Below are positions 1-7,529 of a stretch of 64,000 nucleotides of DNA, piece by piece (position 1 is the stretch's first letter; each line of letters begins with the position of its first letter). This DNA comes from Phragmitibacter flavus (GTDB taxonomy: Bacteria; Verrucomicrobiota; Verrucomicrobiia; Verrucomicrobiales; Verrucomicrobiaceae). The notes under the pieces are model-generated. The model saw only the letters and a list, made by a program, of their open reading frames with translations, ran no database searches and had not been told where the DNA came from. The stretch spans positions 1 to 64,000 of the forward strand of contig NZ_VAUV01000007.1 in NCBI RefSeq assembly GCF_005780165.1, read 5' to 3'. The position numbers and the translations under genes were made by a program.

Positions 1-62
1 CCACAGTTGGACTGTTCGATTTCAAGTTTGGCCCAAGGCTCGATGTCATCGCTTCCGCTCAT
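1..62 (-). CDS. Possible 5' end of a minus-strand gene running off the window
   Basis: Read on the minus strand from an ATG at 62 there is an open frame of 20 codons to the window edge, beginning MSGSDDIEPWAKLEIEQ. The composition looks protein-like. A GGAG lies directly against the ATG, which is closer than a normal ribosome binding site. Nothing can be said about function, and it may be chance. Confidence 0.3.
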   Translation of the reverse strand, partial: MSGSDDIEPWAKLEIEQSNC

Positions 63-122
63 CTCCAGCTTATACCGGCAAAATCCCGGGCAGCCCAATT
101 ATTTAAGTTGTGTGTAACAACG

Positions 123-300
123 AGGGCGTTGCCCCAGGCTGTCGTGGGGTCGCACCTTTGGTGCTCAAGAAAGATGCGGTAGGGATGCGACATGACGCTC
201 TCGGCGTGATGTTTTACCCCGACGTGCCACATGGCCTACATGTGACTTTGCCCGATGGCTGATATTGGGAGCGCCGCCGTCCCGGGCGGCCTTTCATCCG
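123..300. repeat. Long direct repeat, copy 1
   Basis: About 178 bp, nearly identical to 1279-1457 (a handful of substitutions and small indels). It opens with the small palindrome GGGCGTTGCCC, followed by a stretch containing GCACCTTTGGTGCTCAA, and ends in the left arm of the GC-rich hairpin at 267-290. A shorter, more diverged relative of the first 50 bp is at 52938-52983. It has no credible reading frame and is best seen as a dispersed intergenic repeat. Confidence 0.8.
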
Positions 301-367
301 ACAATTCGAATCGAATTAGGCACGTGGTGCCAGGGATTAGGTAGCCGCCCGGGACGGCGGCGTTCCC
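267..367. repeat. GC-rich long hairpin, copy A
   Basis: The two 24-bp arms at 267-290 and 344-367 are reverse complements apart from one position, and are separated by 53 nt. The arm core is CCGTCCCGGG. The same arms recur at 3416-3436 and 3502-3525 (copy C), and a left arm alone at 1424-1447 (copy B). Each copy lies just beyond an intact or decayed copy of the 3' end of the gene at 3559-4248, so hairpin and gene end appear to have been copied together. Confidence 0.8.
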
Positions 368-404
368 GGGGGCGCCGTCTCCACCCAACGAGATAGGGCG
401 TCAA

Positions 405-460
405 GCAGGGTTGGCGGTGACGCCGAGGACGTTGCTCCATTCGAGGGTGGGCTGGTCGGA
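405..460 (-). pseudogene. Decayed 3'-end fragment of the 3559-4248 gene (copy A)
   Basis: The run TTGCTCCATTCGAGGGTGGG and its flank match the last codons of the minus-strand gene at 3559-4248 (compare 3565-3613), with substitutions around the stop codon. Only about 55 bp survive. It sits on the same side of hairpin copy A as the intact gene sits of copy C. Confidence 0.6.
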
Positions 461-502
461 AAATCACAGCCAAACCTTTACCATGAGAGTGAAGTTGCAG
501 TA

Positions 503-1183
503 ATGTGCAGACGCATGAGGCTGTATTACTTGATGTTAACTTTGGCTTTTGCGGGTTGTGGATGGGTTCATTCATGTTTTGCAGACCCGCCAAAGCGGAT
601 GGTCGATCTTGAGGAGATCGCCAGGAAGGGGTTGCTTGAAGAAGGGCAAAAGGGGTTTTATGAGCTGTTCTATTTTGCGTCGGAAAACGAATATGCTCAG
701 GAGACTCGTGTGGACATGAAAGAGATGTTTGAAGCGCATTTCAAATCCGGGATTGGAGAGGTGGAGGTTTGGTCGTTGAAGGAGAAGGATTTTCATGATT
801 ACGTGATGGGAAGTTTGACGATGGGAATTTTGAGAAGATCCCCGGGCATCCCGTTGGCGTTTATCAATATCAGTCCGAAGGATGAGAATGATCCGGAAGG
901 GATGAGTTTGTGTTTCCTATTTGCCAAGGTGGATGATGGAGTCAGGGTCGTATTTGAGGAACCCACGGGGCGTGAGTCGCCATTTTTGGAGGATGGAGTT
1001 TCGGTTTGGAAGAAGAAGGATGGCGAATCGTTCCGTGGGAGATTCGTTCGGGTGTTGGATGGCAAAGCCTATTTCAGGAGCGACTTTATGGATGGGTTGG
1101 TGGTTCCAGTCGAGATGTTGGCGGCGGAGGATCGAAGCCGTGCGGAAGCGTTGGAACGGGCGGAGAAGAAGGGGAGTCGATGA
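503..1183 (+). CDS. Secreted hypothetical protein with SHD1-like C-terminal domain
   Basis: A 226-residue protein with an N-terminal hydrophobic signal (residues about 5-27, cleavage plausible after SCFA; the AGC within it could also be a lipobox). Residues about 168-206 read as a tryptophan, a G-x-F-V strand, a D-G-K turn and a closing V-P-x-x-x-L followed by D. That pattern is typical of the SLA1-homology (SHD1-like) domains common in secreted Verrucomicrobia proteins. An ATG at 515 is an alternative start. It stands alone between two copies of the long direct repeat. Its role is unknown; cell-envelope location is inferred from the signal. Confidence 0.75.
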   Translation: MCRRMRLYYLMLTLAFAGCGWVHSCFADPPKRMVDLEEIARKGLLEEGQKGFYELFYFASENEYAQETRVDMKEMFEAHFKSGIGEVEVWSLKEKDFHDYVMGSLTMGILRRSPGIPLAFINISPKDENDPEGMSLCFLFAKVDDGVRVVFEEPTGRESPFLEDGVSVWKKKDGESFRGRFVRVLDGKAYFRSDFMDGLVVPVEMLAAEDRSRAEALERAEKKGSR

Positions 1184-1278
1184 CGGTTTCGCGTCTGCGT
1201 TGGCCGGTGGCCGTCGGCGATGGGAGGGTGATAGAGCGGGCCTTCAGCCCTCATGGATGGTGGGTTGCCAATATACCT

Positions 1279-1457
1279 AGGGCGTTGCCCCAGGCTGTCG
1301 TGGGGGCGCACCTTTGGTGCTCAAGAAAGATGCGGTAGGGATGCGACATGACGCTCTCGGCGTGAATGTTTTACCCCGAGGTGCCACATGGCCTGCATGT
1401 GTCTTTGCCCGATGGCTGATATTGGGAGCGCCGCCGTCCCGGGCGGCCTTTCATCCG
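1279..1457. repeat. Long direct repeat, copy 2, with hairpin left arm (copy B)
   Basis: Near-identical to 123-300. It includes the left arm of the GC-rich hairpin (1424-1447), but the right arm is missing: after about 40 bp of spacer the sequence jumps straight into the decayed gene end at 1492. The hairpin has therefore been half deleted in this copy. Confidence 0.8.
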
Positions 1458-1491
1458 ATGGCGAAGCGTGAAATCGAATGAGATTAGGCGC

Positions 1492-1662
1492 TGTTCCATT
1501 CGAGGGTGGGTTGGTCGGAGACGAGGCAACAGGCGCGGTATTCAAGGACTTGGGGCTGACCGGGGGTTTCGATGGAACGGGTGTCGGCGAAGGGGTTGAA
1601 CATGCGGTGCCGAGGTCGGTCCAGAAAGCGGCGGCGGGGTTGCGGCTTTGCACTTTGATGCC
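1492..1662 (-). pseudogene. Frameshifted 3' fragment of the 3559-4248 gene (copy B)
   Basis: About 170 bp align to 3589-3762 of the intact minus-strand gene with roughly 90% identity by eye, covering the C-terminal 55 or so codons. One base is missing near 1604 relative to the parent, which throws the frame, and the match stops abruptly at 1662. It has no start and cannot encode the parent protein. It shows that the 3' part of this gene has been duplicated within a few kilobases. Confidence 0.75.
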
Positions 1663-1961
1663 TAGTCGAACAAAGGGCCGGACAATTGAATCGGAAAATC
1701 AGAACAAGACTTTGCGAGCGTTTTATGGGAACGCGGTATGGTTGGTTGGTCCGATGGATTTAATTTGGAGTGCTCGAATGGTCGAGGAGCTGATGCGAGA
1801 CCATGGGGAGTGATGGTCGGTGGGGGGCTTGTATGGGTCGGGTAGTGACGGGATGGGGGTTTGTAAAGGAGGTTGCCTCTGCGACAGGAGGAAACCGAAG
1901 GATAACGCGTCAGTTCAAATCCGTTGATTTGCGGATTTGACGGCTGTGTCCGGGTGTCTTA
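1663..1961. other. Intergenic region with no recognised feature
   Basis: No convincing gene or RNA is seen. A weak imperfect stem near 1872-1902 could act as a terminator for the minus-strand gene that ends at 1962, but it lacks a clear T tract. Confidence 0.3.
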
Positions 1962-2879
1962 TCAGCGGGCGAAACCTGGCCTTCTTCTGCGGAGGAGAAT
2001 GATCATGCCAGCCACGGCGGTGAAGAGGGCGCTTGAGGGCTCAGGAACGGCCGCGACGAAAGCATCGCTGAGGTCTCCCTGCAGGTCGAAGAGGGGATTG
2101 GTATTGTTTATAACCGAGACCACTGCGGTTGTCTGGTCGATCTCGAAGAACGAACCGTTGACTGCTCTAAAACCGTGGAGGGTATCGGTTAAAGGATCAT
2201 AACCGAGTCCATTCATGAGGGAGGCTGCTGAGGAGGTGTTGAAATGGAATACTGTCGGGGCATTGCCGGCGATCGCTGCGGCGACGCTCGAATAGCGCAG
2301 GAGTGCTGTCTGGGTGATGTTGATGTTTGTTGCCGAGATCCAGAGGGCTCCGTTGCCGTCGATGCTAAGGTCTCCCAATTGGAGGCCTGACCAGCCGGTC
2401 GATCCTAAATTTAACGTCGTCTGACTGACAGCGTTGCCGCCATCAAGAGTCCAGGTGCTGAGAATGGAGGACGTTGTTACGATTCCCAGATACAAGCCGG
2501 AGCCACTGTTGTCGATGGTTGCTCCATAGACGGGGAAGGCGAGTTGATTGCCCAACGAGTTCAGAAGGATTCCTTCGTCCGTCAAAGAAGCCATCGGGTC
2601 AAGTGGATCGATCGAGTAAAAGCGTTGGCCAGCCGGATCTGTGGTGTCGATGACGTAAAAGCGCTGGTTTGCCTCACTCCACGCGAGTCCGTTGAGATTC
2701 ATGCCTGTGCCGCTGTAGAAGGTCGAGGAGGCCCCTGTGGCGGTGTCAATCAGGGAAATGACATTGTCGGTGGCATGTCCGATGTAGGACTGAGCGGAAA
2801 CAGACGATGCGGCGCAGAATATCCCAAACGCGGCGACCGAGCAGAAGTTGAAAACTTGTATTTTCATTGTGGTTGACAT
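1962..2879 (-). CDS. PEP-CTERM sorting-domain protein
   Basis: 305 residues. A signal peptide occupies residues 1-29 (cleavage after SVSA). The body is a repetitive beta-rich sequence with D-x-x-T-G and Y-x-I-D-P motifs, reminiscent of a beta-propeller (DUF4394-like). The C-terminus from residue 278 is a textbook PEP-CTERM tail: VPEP, a hydrophobic helix, then RRRR. Such proteins are exported and handled by an exosortase, and usually end up in the envelope or extracellular matrix. No exosortase gene is in the window. Alternative start MKIQ is 4 codons in. Confidence 0.85.
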   Translation of the reverse strand: MSTTMKIQVFNFCSVAAFGIFCAASSVSAQSYIGHATDNVISLIDTATGASSTFYSGTGMNLNGLAWSEANQRFYVIDTTDPAGQRFYSIDPLDPMASLTDEGILLNSLGNQLAFPVYGATIDNSGSGLYLGIVTTSSILSTWTLDGGNAVSQTTLNLGSTGWSGLQLGDLSIDGNGALWISATNINITQTALLRYSSVAAAIAGNAPTVFHFNTSSAASLMNGLGYDPLTDTLHGFRAVNGSFFEIDQTTAVVSVINNTNPLFDLQGDLSDAFVAAVPEPSSALFTAVAGMIILLRRRRPGFAR

Positions 2880-3237
2880 TTTCTATCGAGTGTTGGAGGG
2901 CAAGGACACAGGTGGCTCATAAGCGAAACGCCATGAGCTTGGAACTTCGACACGTGGGGAATGTCAGTCGTTTCTCATTGCATGGGGTTCGACATTTGAT
3001 AAGATAAGCTAATACTTATGGCAAACAAAAAATGTGGTGCCAATGGAAAAAGTCGCACCGGCCAGGGCTGGGCACCCAAAAAATTTGGATTGCATTAGGC
3101 ACAAATTTTCCAGCAGCCTGTTGGGCTCGTCAAAAGCGGCTTGAATTGGAGAGGCCATCTGAAATGGGGCGTCTCTTTGTTTGGGGTTGGGTTGGGTGGT
3201 GGCCCGGGTGGAGGGTGTGAGGATTTTTGGTATTATT
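2880..3237. other. Intergenic region upstream of the PEP-CTERM gene
   Basis: About 360 bp with no supported gene. Short ORFs on both strands here lack start signals and family likeness. The region must contain the promoter of the minus-strand PEP-CTERM gene, but no clear -35/-10 pair stands out. Confidence 0.3.
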
Positions 3238-3300
3238 ACGGGTGTCGACGAAGGGATTGAGAACGGGGGATACTGAGGTCGATCCGGGCGACGGCGGGGG
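3238..3300 (-). pseudogene. Small decayed fragment of the 3559-4248 gene (copy D)
   Basis: The stretch beginning GGGTGTCGACGAAGGG matches 3679-3743 of the intact gene with several substitutions and an indel. About 60 bp are left. This is the fourth occurrence of this gene end within 4 kb. Confidence 0.5.
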
Positions 3301-3323
3301 CGAGGGACGCCCTTGATGGTTAT

Positions 3324-3370
3324 CTGAACAAGAGACGAATCCACTGTGAGGTGCGGAACTCTTTGTTCAG
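3324..3370. repeat. Inverted repeat CTGAACAAGAG / CTCTTTGTTCAG
   Basis: Two 11-12 bp arms with one bulged base enclose about 24 nt. It lies between gene remnant D and hairpin copy C. It could be a transcription stop for the minus-strand gene remnants or a repeat end; no function is assigned. Confidence 0.45.
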
Positions 3371-3415
3371 ACTACGGGGACATTTGGCTATGGAGACGCT
3401 TCTAAGGCTTCCTTT

Positions 3416-3525
3416 GGGAGCGCCGTCCCGGGCGGCTCCTTGATCCGACGGCGAAGCGTGAATCCGGATTAGATTACGCGCGTTGTGCCGGGGATTTGGT
3501 AGCCGCCCGGGACGGCGGCGCTCCC
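3416..3525. repeat. GC-rich long hairpin, copy C
   Basis: Left arm 3416-3436 (three bases shorter than copy A) and right arm 3502-3525, with a 65-nt spacer that also resembles the spacers of copies A and B (CGAAGCGTGAA-type words). It lies 33 bp past the stop codon of the intact gene at 3559-4248, so it may double as that gene's transcription terminator. Confidence 0.75.
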
Positions 3526-3558
3526 GGGGCTGCCGTCGGTCACGTGGCGGTTCCCATC

Positions 3559-4248
3559 TCACGAAGGGCTGACGGTCACGACGAGGACGCTGCTCCATTC
3601 GAGGGTGGGTTGGTCGGAGATGAGGTAGCAGGCGCGGTATTCGAGGACCTGGGGCTGACCGGGGGTTTCGATGGGACGGGTGTCGACGAAGGGGCTGAAC
3701 ATGTCGGTGCCGAGGTCGGTCCACGAGGCGGCGGCGGGGTTGCGGCTTTGCACTTTGATGCCCGACCAGCCGGATTTGTTCCAGCGGATGATGACGTTGC
3801 CGGCGGTGGCTTTTTCAAGGGTCAAGGTGGGGGCGGTGGGTTTGGTGCCGCCGGGGGTGGCGTTGATGCCGAGGTCGGCTCCGATGGCGTCGCTGTAGTT
3901 CTGGTTCTTTTTGATTTCCTGGGCGATGCGGCGGAGTCGGACCAACACACCGGGGCCGACGCTCGGTGGGGCGGCGGCAATGGCCGGGGTGGTGGGAGGG
4001 TTGGCGGGGCTGCCTTCGGGTCCATCGCTGAGGAGGTCCTTGTAGGCAATGGCGCTGGCGAGGTAGTTGCGCATGGCGGGGACGCGGGTTTGCAGTTCGT
4101 AGAGAAGGGCGGTGCAATCTGCCTGCACGGCGCTGACGGCGGCGGCATCGTAATTCAAGGTCGTGGCGTGAAGCGCGAACTTGTTGGCGAACGCGGGGAG
4201 CCAGGTGACCAGGGCGGAATCGTTGACGGGGATGGGGCTGGTAGGCAT
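3559..4248 (-). CDS. Hypothetical protein with fibronectin-like C-terminal region
   Basis: 229 residues, with no signal peptide or membrane segment. The N-terminal 90 residues are helical and include a short polar segment (MRNYLASAIAYKDLL). A P/A-rich linker follows at about 90-105, then a helix, then from about 135 a beta-strand-rich part with an I-I-R-W and Y-R-A-C-Y pattern like a fibronectin type III fold. I do not recognise the family with certainty. The 3' end of this gene, together with the adjacent hairpin, is copied in decayed form at 405, 1492 and 3238, so this copy is probably the parent of a local duplication process. Confidence 0.65.
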   Translation of the reverse strand: MPTSPIPVNDSALVTWLPAFANKFALHATTLNYDAAAVSAVQADCTALLYELQTRVPAMRNYLASAIAYKDLLSDGPEGSPANPPTTPAIAAAPPSVGPGVLVRLRRIAQEIKKNQNYSDAIGADLGINATPGGTKPTAPTLTLEKATAGNVIIRWNKSGWSGIKVQSRNPAAASWTDLGTDMFSPFVDTRPIETPGQPQVLEYRACYLISDQPTLEWSSVLVVTVSPS

Positions 4249-4434
4249 AGGGGTAGTAGGGGGATATGAGGTTTGGTTGCAGGAAATTTTTTCCTTCGAC
4301 GTGCTGAAAGCGAAAGCGGTGCAGTTGTAAAACAGTAGATTTTAATGGATCGGCGTCCGATGAGGATCGCGTAAGTGCGACTAATTGAACGCGCGCCTCT
4401 TCAGGAGCGGGTTCTGTCTTGTTGATGCGCGGTT

Positions 4435-4935
4435 GTGGAAAGGATTTGGAGCGTTGGAACTGTCAGTTGGACCGCTCCAATTGGATTCGGTAGGGTTGTA
4501 GAAAGCATTTGCCGCGTTCCAAAGCGGATTTGGAGGGTTCCAAAGGCGAAGTGTCGCTTTCCAGGAGGGAGTTGGGAGTTCCAAATCGAATTTGGAAGGC
4601 TCAAAAAGGGATTTGGAAGGCGACAGAAGGGAATGACGACGTTCCAAAAGGCATTTGGAGGGTTCCAAAAGAGAATTGCGCTGTTCCAAATGCGAGTTGC
4701 AGGGTTACAAGAGGGCGTTTGAGCGCGGCAAAAGATATTTGGAGCGTTACAAAAAGGAAGTGGAAGGTTCCAAATTGGATTTGGAAAGGCGCAGAAGGGA
4801 GTTGAAGGGCTACAAAAGGGATTTTCGATGTTCCCAAGGGAGTTGGAAGGTTCCGATTCAGATTTGGAGAATTCCAAAAGCGATTTGGGATGGGCAAATT
4901 GGCGCTTACATGGTTCAGATTCCAATGGTCTGACA
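4435..4935. repeat. Degenerate 21-bp tandem repeat array
   Basis: About 24 imperfect units of 21 bp, each built around TTCCAAA-n-ATTTGGA, so each unit is itself partly palindromic. The 21-bp period equals seven codons, and several frames on both strands are free of stops: plus-strand reading gives charged heptads (LEGSKRE-like), minus-strand reading gives N-P-F-W-N heptads. No frame has a good ribosome binding site or a non-repeat domain, so I treat it as a DNA repeat rather than a gene. It ends just before the AT-rich region leading into the cassette array. Confidence 0.75.
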
Positions 4936-5002
4936 CACAGACAGTAATTGTCTTTCCCGCGATATTGATCCCTTGATACTATCAAGAATTTTGTTATTTG
5001 AA

Positions 5003-5074
5003 GTGTTAAATAACACGCAAATCCTCGCCTAAATCTCCATTTTTGAAGAATAACACCCGAATATCCGTGTTATT
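5003..5074. promoter_or_regulatory. Two AT-rich palindromes sharing GTGTTA / TAACAC
   Basis: 5003-5016 is a perfect palindrome (GTGTTA, two bases, TAACAC). At 5049-5074 AATAACAC and GTGTTATT face each other across 10 nt. The same hexamer thus occurs four times in alternating orientation in 72 bp, in a stretch far more AT-rich than its surroundings and 90 bp upstream of the first cassette. It could be a binding site for a regulator or recombinase (attI-like region), or the second palindrome could be a terminator (TTTT follows). Confidence 0.45.
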
Positions 5075-5178
5075 TTGCAGCCCCAATTCAGTTTGATCTC
5101 GATAAATCGACAAATTTGAAACATATAGGGTGATATTATTCTACAAAACGTTGTATTAACCTTCTGTTCGCTCAAATA

Positions 5179-5937
5179 ATGATTCCGAGATTGAAACTGA
5201 TCTCCCTACTGCCGCAGCTGATTGGTTTTGATCATCCCACTCTTTCGGAGGTGAGAAAGGTGATCTCCAAAGGCAAGGTCTCGTTTTCCGCTTTAACCCA
5301 TCGATCACAGCTTTCCGACCTCAATAAGAATCAGGTCGCACTTGGATTCGCCTTCAACGCGGCCAAGGTTCCACTAATTCCTACAGCACCGACTATTGAT
5401 TTTCCTTTGGCCCCTTTGGTGGCGAATGGGCGCCAACCGATTTCCACTCGACTGTTTATTGTTGATGGCTGGCTCTGGCGCCTAGTTTGCGAAGCACCCG
5501 CACGTCGATTCCCGCGGCTTTCGGTGCTTCATTACTCCGTGGACGATGGTTGGGATCCGGCTGGTGTTCCGATCTTGACCGAGCGTGACTACTCCGCGCT
5601 GACTTCTTCATTGCACGACTGGATTCGTGAGACGGCAGGAGAAAGACCGAACGGCGATCCTCAGTTCGAACTTCCGGGACTGCCAGATCTTGAATGTCTT
5701 TTTCAGCTATACAAGACAGTTCAGATTGGTGAGTGGACATGGGAAGCTCCCGACGGCAACTCCGAGATCATTATTGACGACAATCAGTTCATTGTCGTAG
5801 CCCGAGATGATGAGGGCAACTATCTTGCGATACGTAACAGCATGGATTCTATTTGGGAGCTTTCTCATGATGAGGCCCAGCCGATCAACCGCGGCAGCGA
5901 CCTTCGCGAGATCCTGTCGTCAGCGAAACCGGAGTGA
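5179..5937 (+). CDS. Cassette 1 protein, unknown, possibly SMI1/KNR4 (SUKH)-like
   Basis: 252 residues, soluble. The ATG lies 13 bp after the cassette start GTTCGCTC and the stop codon is inside the attC 5' core, as is normal for cassettes. The C-terminal part (about 170-245: short acidic strands, a DDNQFIVVARDDEGNYL segment, then I-W-E-L-S-H-D) has the look of SUKH/SMI1-KNR4 immunity-type proteins, but this is a pattern impression only. Compact spacing and the lower GC than neighbouring chromosomal genes support acquisition as a cassette. Confidence 0.65.
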   Translation: MIPRLKLISLLPQLIGFDHPTLSEVRKVISKGKVSFSALTHRSQLSDLNKNQVALGFAFNAAKVPLIPTAPTIDFPLAPLVANGRQPISTRLFIVDGWLWRLVCEAPARRFPRLSVLHYSVDDGWDPAGVPILTERDYSALTSSLHDWIRETAGERPNGDPQFELPGLPDLECLFQLYKTVQIGEWTWEAPDGNSEIIIDDNQFIVVARDDEGNYLAIRNSMDSIWELSHDEAQPINRGSDLREILSSAKPE

Positions 5938-6058
5938 ACAAGTCGTGGATGATCAATCCCCAACCGCTGTGCGGTTGACGCTCGTAGGCAATTCGAGCAT
6001 CATTATTTCAATCCATCCGCCCGCTCGGTCGGGGATGACATCACTTAAACGTTGTGCC
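5932..6058 (+). other. attC-like recombination site 1
   Basis: The 5' core GAGTGAAC (5932-5939) matches the reverse complement of the cassette start GTTCGCTC (5166-5173) except for one base. The inner arms AAGTCGTGGATGATC and GGGGATGACATCACTT can pair with extrahelical bases. The site ends in GTTGTGCC, whose last seven bases belong to the next cassette. Confidence 0.7.
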
Positions 6059-6065
6059 AAGAATT

Positions 6066-6359
6066 ATGAGACTCCCATCTGGCGTTAGCGGCGCAATCCG
6101 AACATTTTCGTATTTCATGTCGAGCGGCACCCACTACATGCTGGAAGGCGTCGACTACATCGACCTCTACGGATCTGAGCCGAGCGCTATCGAGTTGTGC
6201 TATGCGATTTTTGCCAACGTATTGGAATACGACGAGGAAGGGAACGTGACGAATTTGAAGCATGCTGAGAAGAGGGCGACTGATTCGATACGCGCATACT
6301 GCGACTCAAGCTTTTCGGTTGTGCCTGCCTACGAAGACTGGGAGATCGAGCTTCACTAA
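6066..6359 (+). CDS. Cassette 2 small conserved hypothetical protein
   Basis: 97 residues from ATG 6066 (a GTG at 6054, inside the cassette core, would add four). It begins MRLPSGVSGAIRTFSYFM and contains the run LYGSEPSAIELCYAIFANV, then a short charged C-terminus. It resembles a small DUF family (DUF7677-like in my memory, not verifiable here). It is cytosolic with no known function. It is the only gene between attC sites 1 and 2, in the sense expected for a cassette. Confidence 0.65.
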   Translation: MRLPSGVSGAIRTFSYFMSSGTHYMLEGVDYIDLYGSEPSAIELCYAIFANVLEYDEEGNVTNLKHAEKRATDSIRAYCDSSFSVVPAYEDWEIELH

Positions 6360-6383
6360 TGCACGAGACACGAGACAACAACG

Positions 6384-6474
6384 GGCACAACAAGCCGCTC
6401 CATCCAACGGCGGGTAACACTCCTGTTTGAATTCAGGCTTCCATCCCCGCCGTGGATGAGCTAGACGTTAGCTT
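6384..6474 (+). other. attC-like recombination site 2
   Basis: The 5' core GGCACAAC (6384-6391) is the perfect reverse complement of the cassette start GTTGTGCC (6051-6058). The inner arms GCTCCATCC-A-ACGGCGGG and CCCGCCGTGGATGAGC pair with one bulged base, the hallmark extrahelical base of attC hairpins. Ends in GTTAGCTT. Confidence 0.8.
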
Positions 6475-6479
6475 AAAAA

Positions 6480-6962
6480 ATGACACAAGACGAACTCACT
6501 GAGATTTTCCGCAGGCTGGGCGTGAGCAATCCCGCATCATGGGCAAGTTCTCAGATTAACGAAGGAATTCCTCAGCTTGGGCGATTTTTGGTGATTCGTG
6601 CGATGTGGGATTGCGTCACCCGCGCGGGGACGACGAATTGGATCGACTATGAATTGAAGCATTCGGCTGATACCCCGCACGCGAAGGCTCTGCAACAGAT
6701 GCTCGACGCCGGAGTGAGCAGGGAGGCGATGACGGAGCTCGTTAGATTCAAGCAGGCTGAATCGCTTCGCGAGGTTTGCTATCTCCTTGAGGATTACACC
6801 TCCGTTCCGCAGAATTCGAATCCTGATACAGGAGAGGAATACGTCCGATGGAGTCTGCGCCAGTTGGATACGGAAGACCAACCGATGGCGTGGCCTATAG
6901 ATGGTTTACACGAGTCCTTCTGGAGCCTCGATCCTGCGCTGCCCGAGAACCAACAAAGCTAA
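6480..6962 (+). CDS. Cassette 3 hypothetical protein
   Basis: 160 residues, soluble, helix-rich in the first 110 (a region MLDAGVSREAMTELVRFKQ), ending in a GLHESFW-x-LDP motif. That ending recalls uncharacterised proteins of Planctomycetes and Verrucomicrobia in which GLHESV-x-x-x-DPTG is the end. Function unknown. The ATG is only 6 bp past the GTTAGCTT cassette boundary, and the TAA overlaps the 5' core of attC 3. Confidence 0.65.
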   Translation: MTQDELTEIFRRLGVSNPASWASSQINEGIPQLGRFLVIRAMWDCVTRAGTTNWIDYELKHSADTPHAKALQQMLDAGVSREAMTELVRFKQAESLREVCYLLEDYTSVPQNSNPDTGEEYVRWSLRQLDTEDQPMAWPIDGLHESFWSLDPALPENQQS

Positions 6963-7015
6963 CAAGGCGTGGAGCTCAAGGGCTTTCAGCCCTGAGCTCA
7001 CTTCAATGTTCTGTG
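6956..7015 (+). other. attC-like recombination site 3
   Basis: A short 60-bp site. AAGCTAAC (6956-6963) is the perfect reverse complement of GTTAGCTT (6467-6474). The centre is a near-perfect hairpin: GAGCTCAAGGGCT, two bases, AGCCCTGAGCTC. Almost the same hairpin and flanks are in attC 4, so these two cassettes share an attC type. The hairpin is not followed by a T run, which argues against a terminator. Confidence 0.85.
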
Positions 7016-7019
7016 AAAA

Positions 7020-7529
7020 ATGATGACTGCTGAAACGCCAGAGAAGCTCTTTTCGCGGATTACCGATCGCATGTCACTCTACGACGCTGGCACCTTCATC
7101 TTGGGCCTGGACGACGGAGACCTCTCGGAAGCCCAACGGGATTTCAAGCGTTGCTACGACCTCTGGCTCGGACTCGGGAACGGATTTTCAGATGTCTGCA
7201 ACGGAACCTACCTCTCGAGCTTGCCCCGTGGTGTCGCCGCCTTCGAGAGACTCGGCGTGGCGACAATCGCAATTCCTGGAAGGCTTGTTCTCGCTCAGTT
7301 TGAAAGTCGGAATTTACCGACTACGGAGGAAGAGATTTCAGACTTCATTCTGGATGACGCTGACCTTGAGCGGCTTCGCCGTGCTATCGAGAAGATCGAT
7401 GCGGAGTTTATAGATCAAATCTGGAACGACGGAGACAATATCGAGCAGAGCTTGATTACGCTTGCGTCGCGTCGCACACAACAAACCACCACAGAACAAG
7501 GCGTGAGACTCAAGGGCTTTCAGCCCTGA
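7020..7529 (+). CDS. Cassette 4 protein, possibly DMP19/DUF4375-like
   Basis: 169 residues. The N-terminal half is helical; the middle (NGFSDVCNGTYLSSLPRG, then A-A-F-E-R-L-G-V-A) resembles the N-G-x-x-x-x-x-x-N-S/T ... A-L-x-x-I-G-A pattern of the DMP19/DUF4375 family, some members of which are DNA mimics. This is tentative. The last eight codons lie inside the attC hairpin, so the extreme C-terminus is encoded by the recombination site. ATG codons at 7020 and 7023 both fit. Confidence 0.65.
   Translation: MMTAETPEKLFSRITDRMSLYDAGTFILGLDDGDLSEAQRDFKRCYDLWLGLGNGFSDVCNGTYLSSLPRGVAAFERLGVATIAIPGRLVLAQFESRNLPTTEEEISDFILDDADLERLRRAIEKIDAEFIDQIWNDGDNIEQSLITLASRRTQQTTTEQGVRLKGFQP

Noticed and set aside
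4435-4935. CRISPR array
   Set aside because: Repeats are adjacent and degenerate, with no unique spacers of constant length and no cas genes in the window.
4401-4985. 194-residue minus-strand frame with N-P-F-W-N heptads
   Set aside because: It is the translation of the 21-bp tandem repeat; alternative frames on both strands are equally open and there is no ribosome binding site or conserved domain.
6975-7005. Terminator hairpins at attC 3 and attC 4
   Set aside because: The stems are strong but not followed by T tracts, and the matching cassette cores at both ends fit attC sites better.
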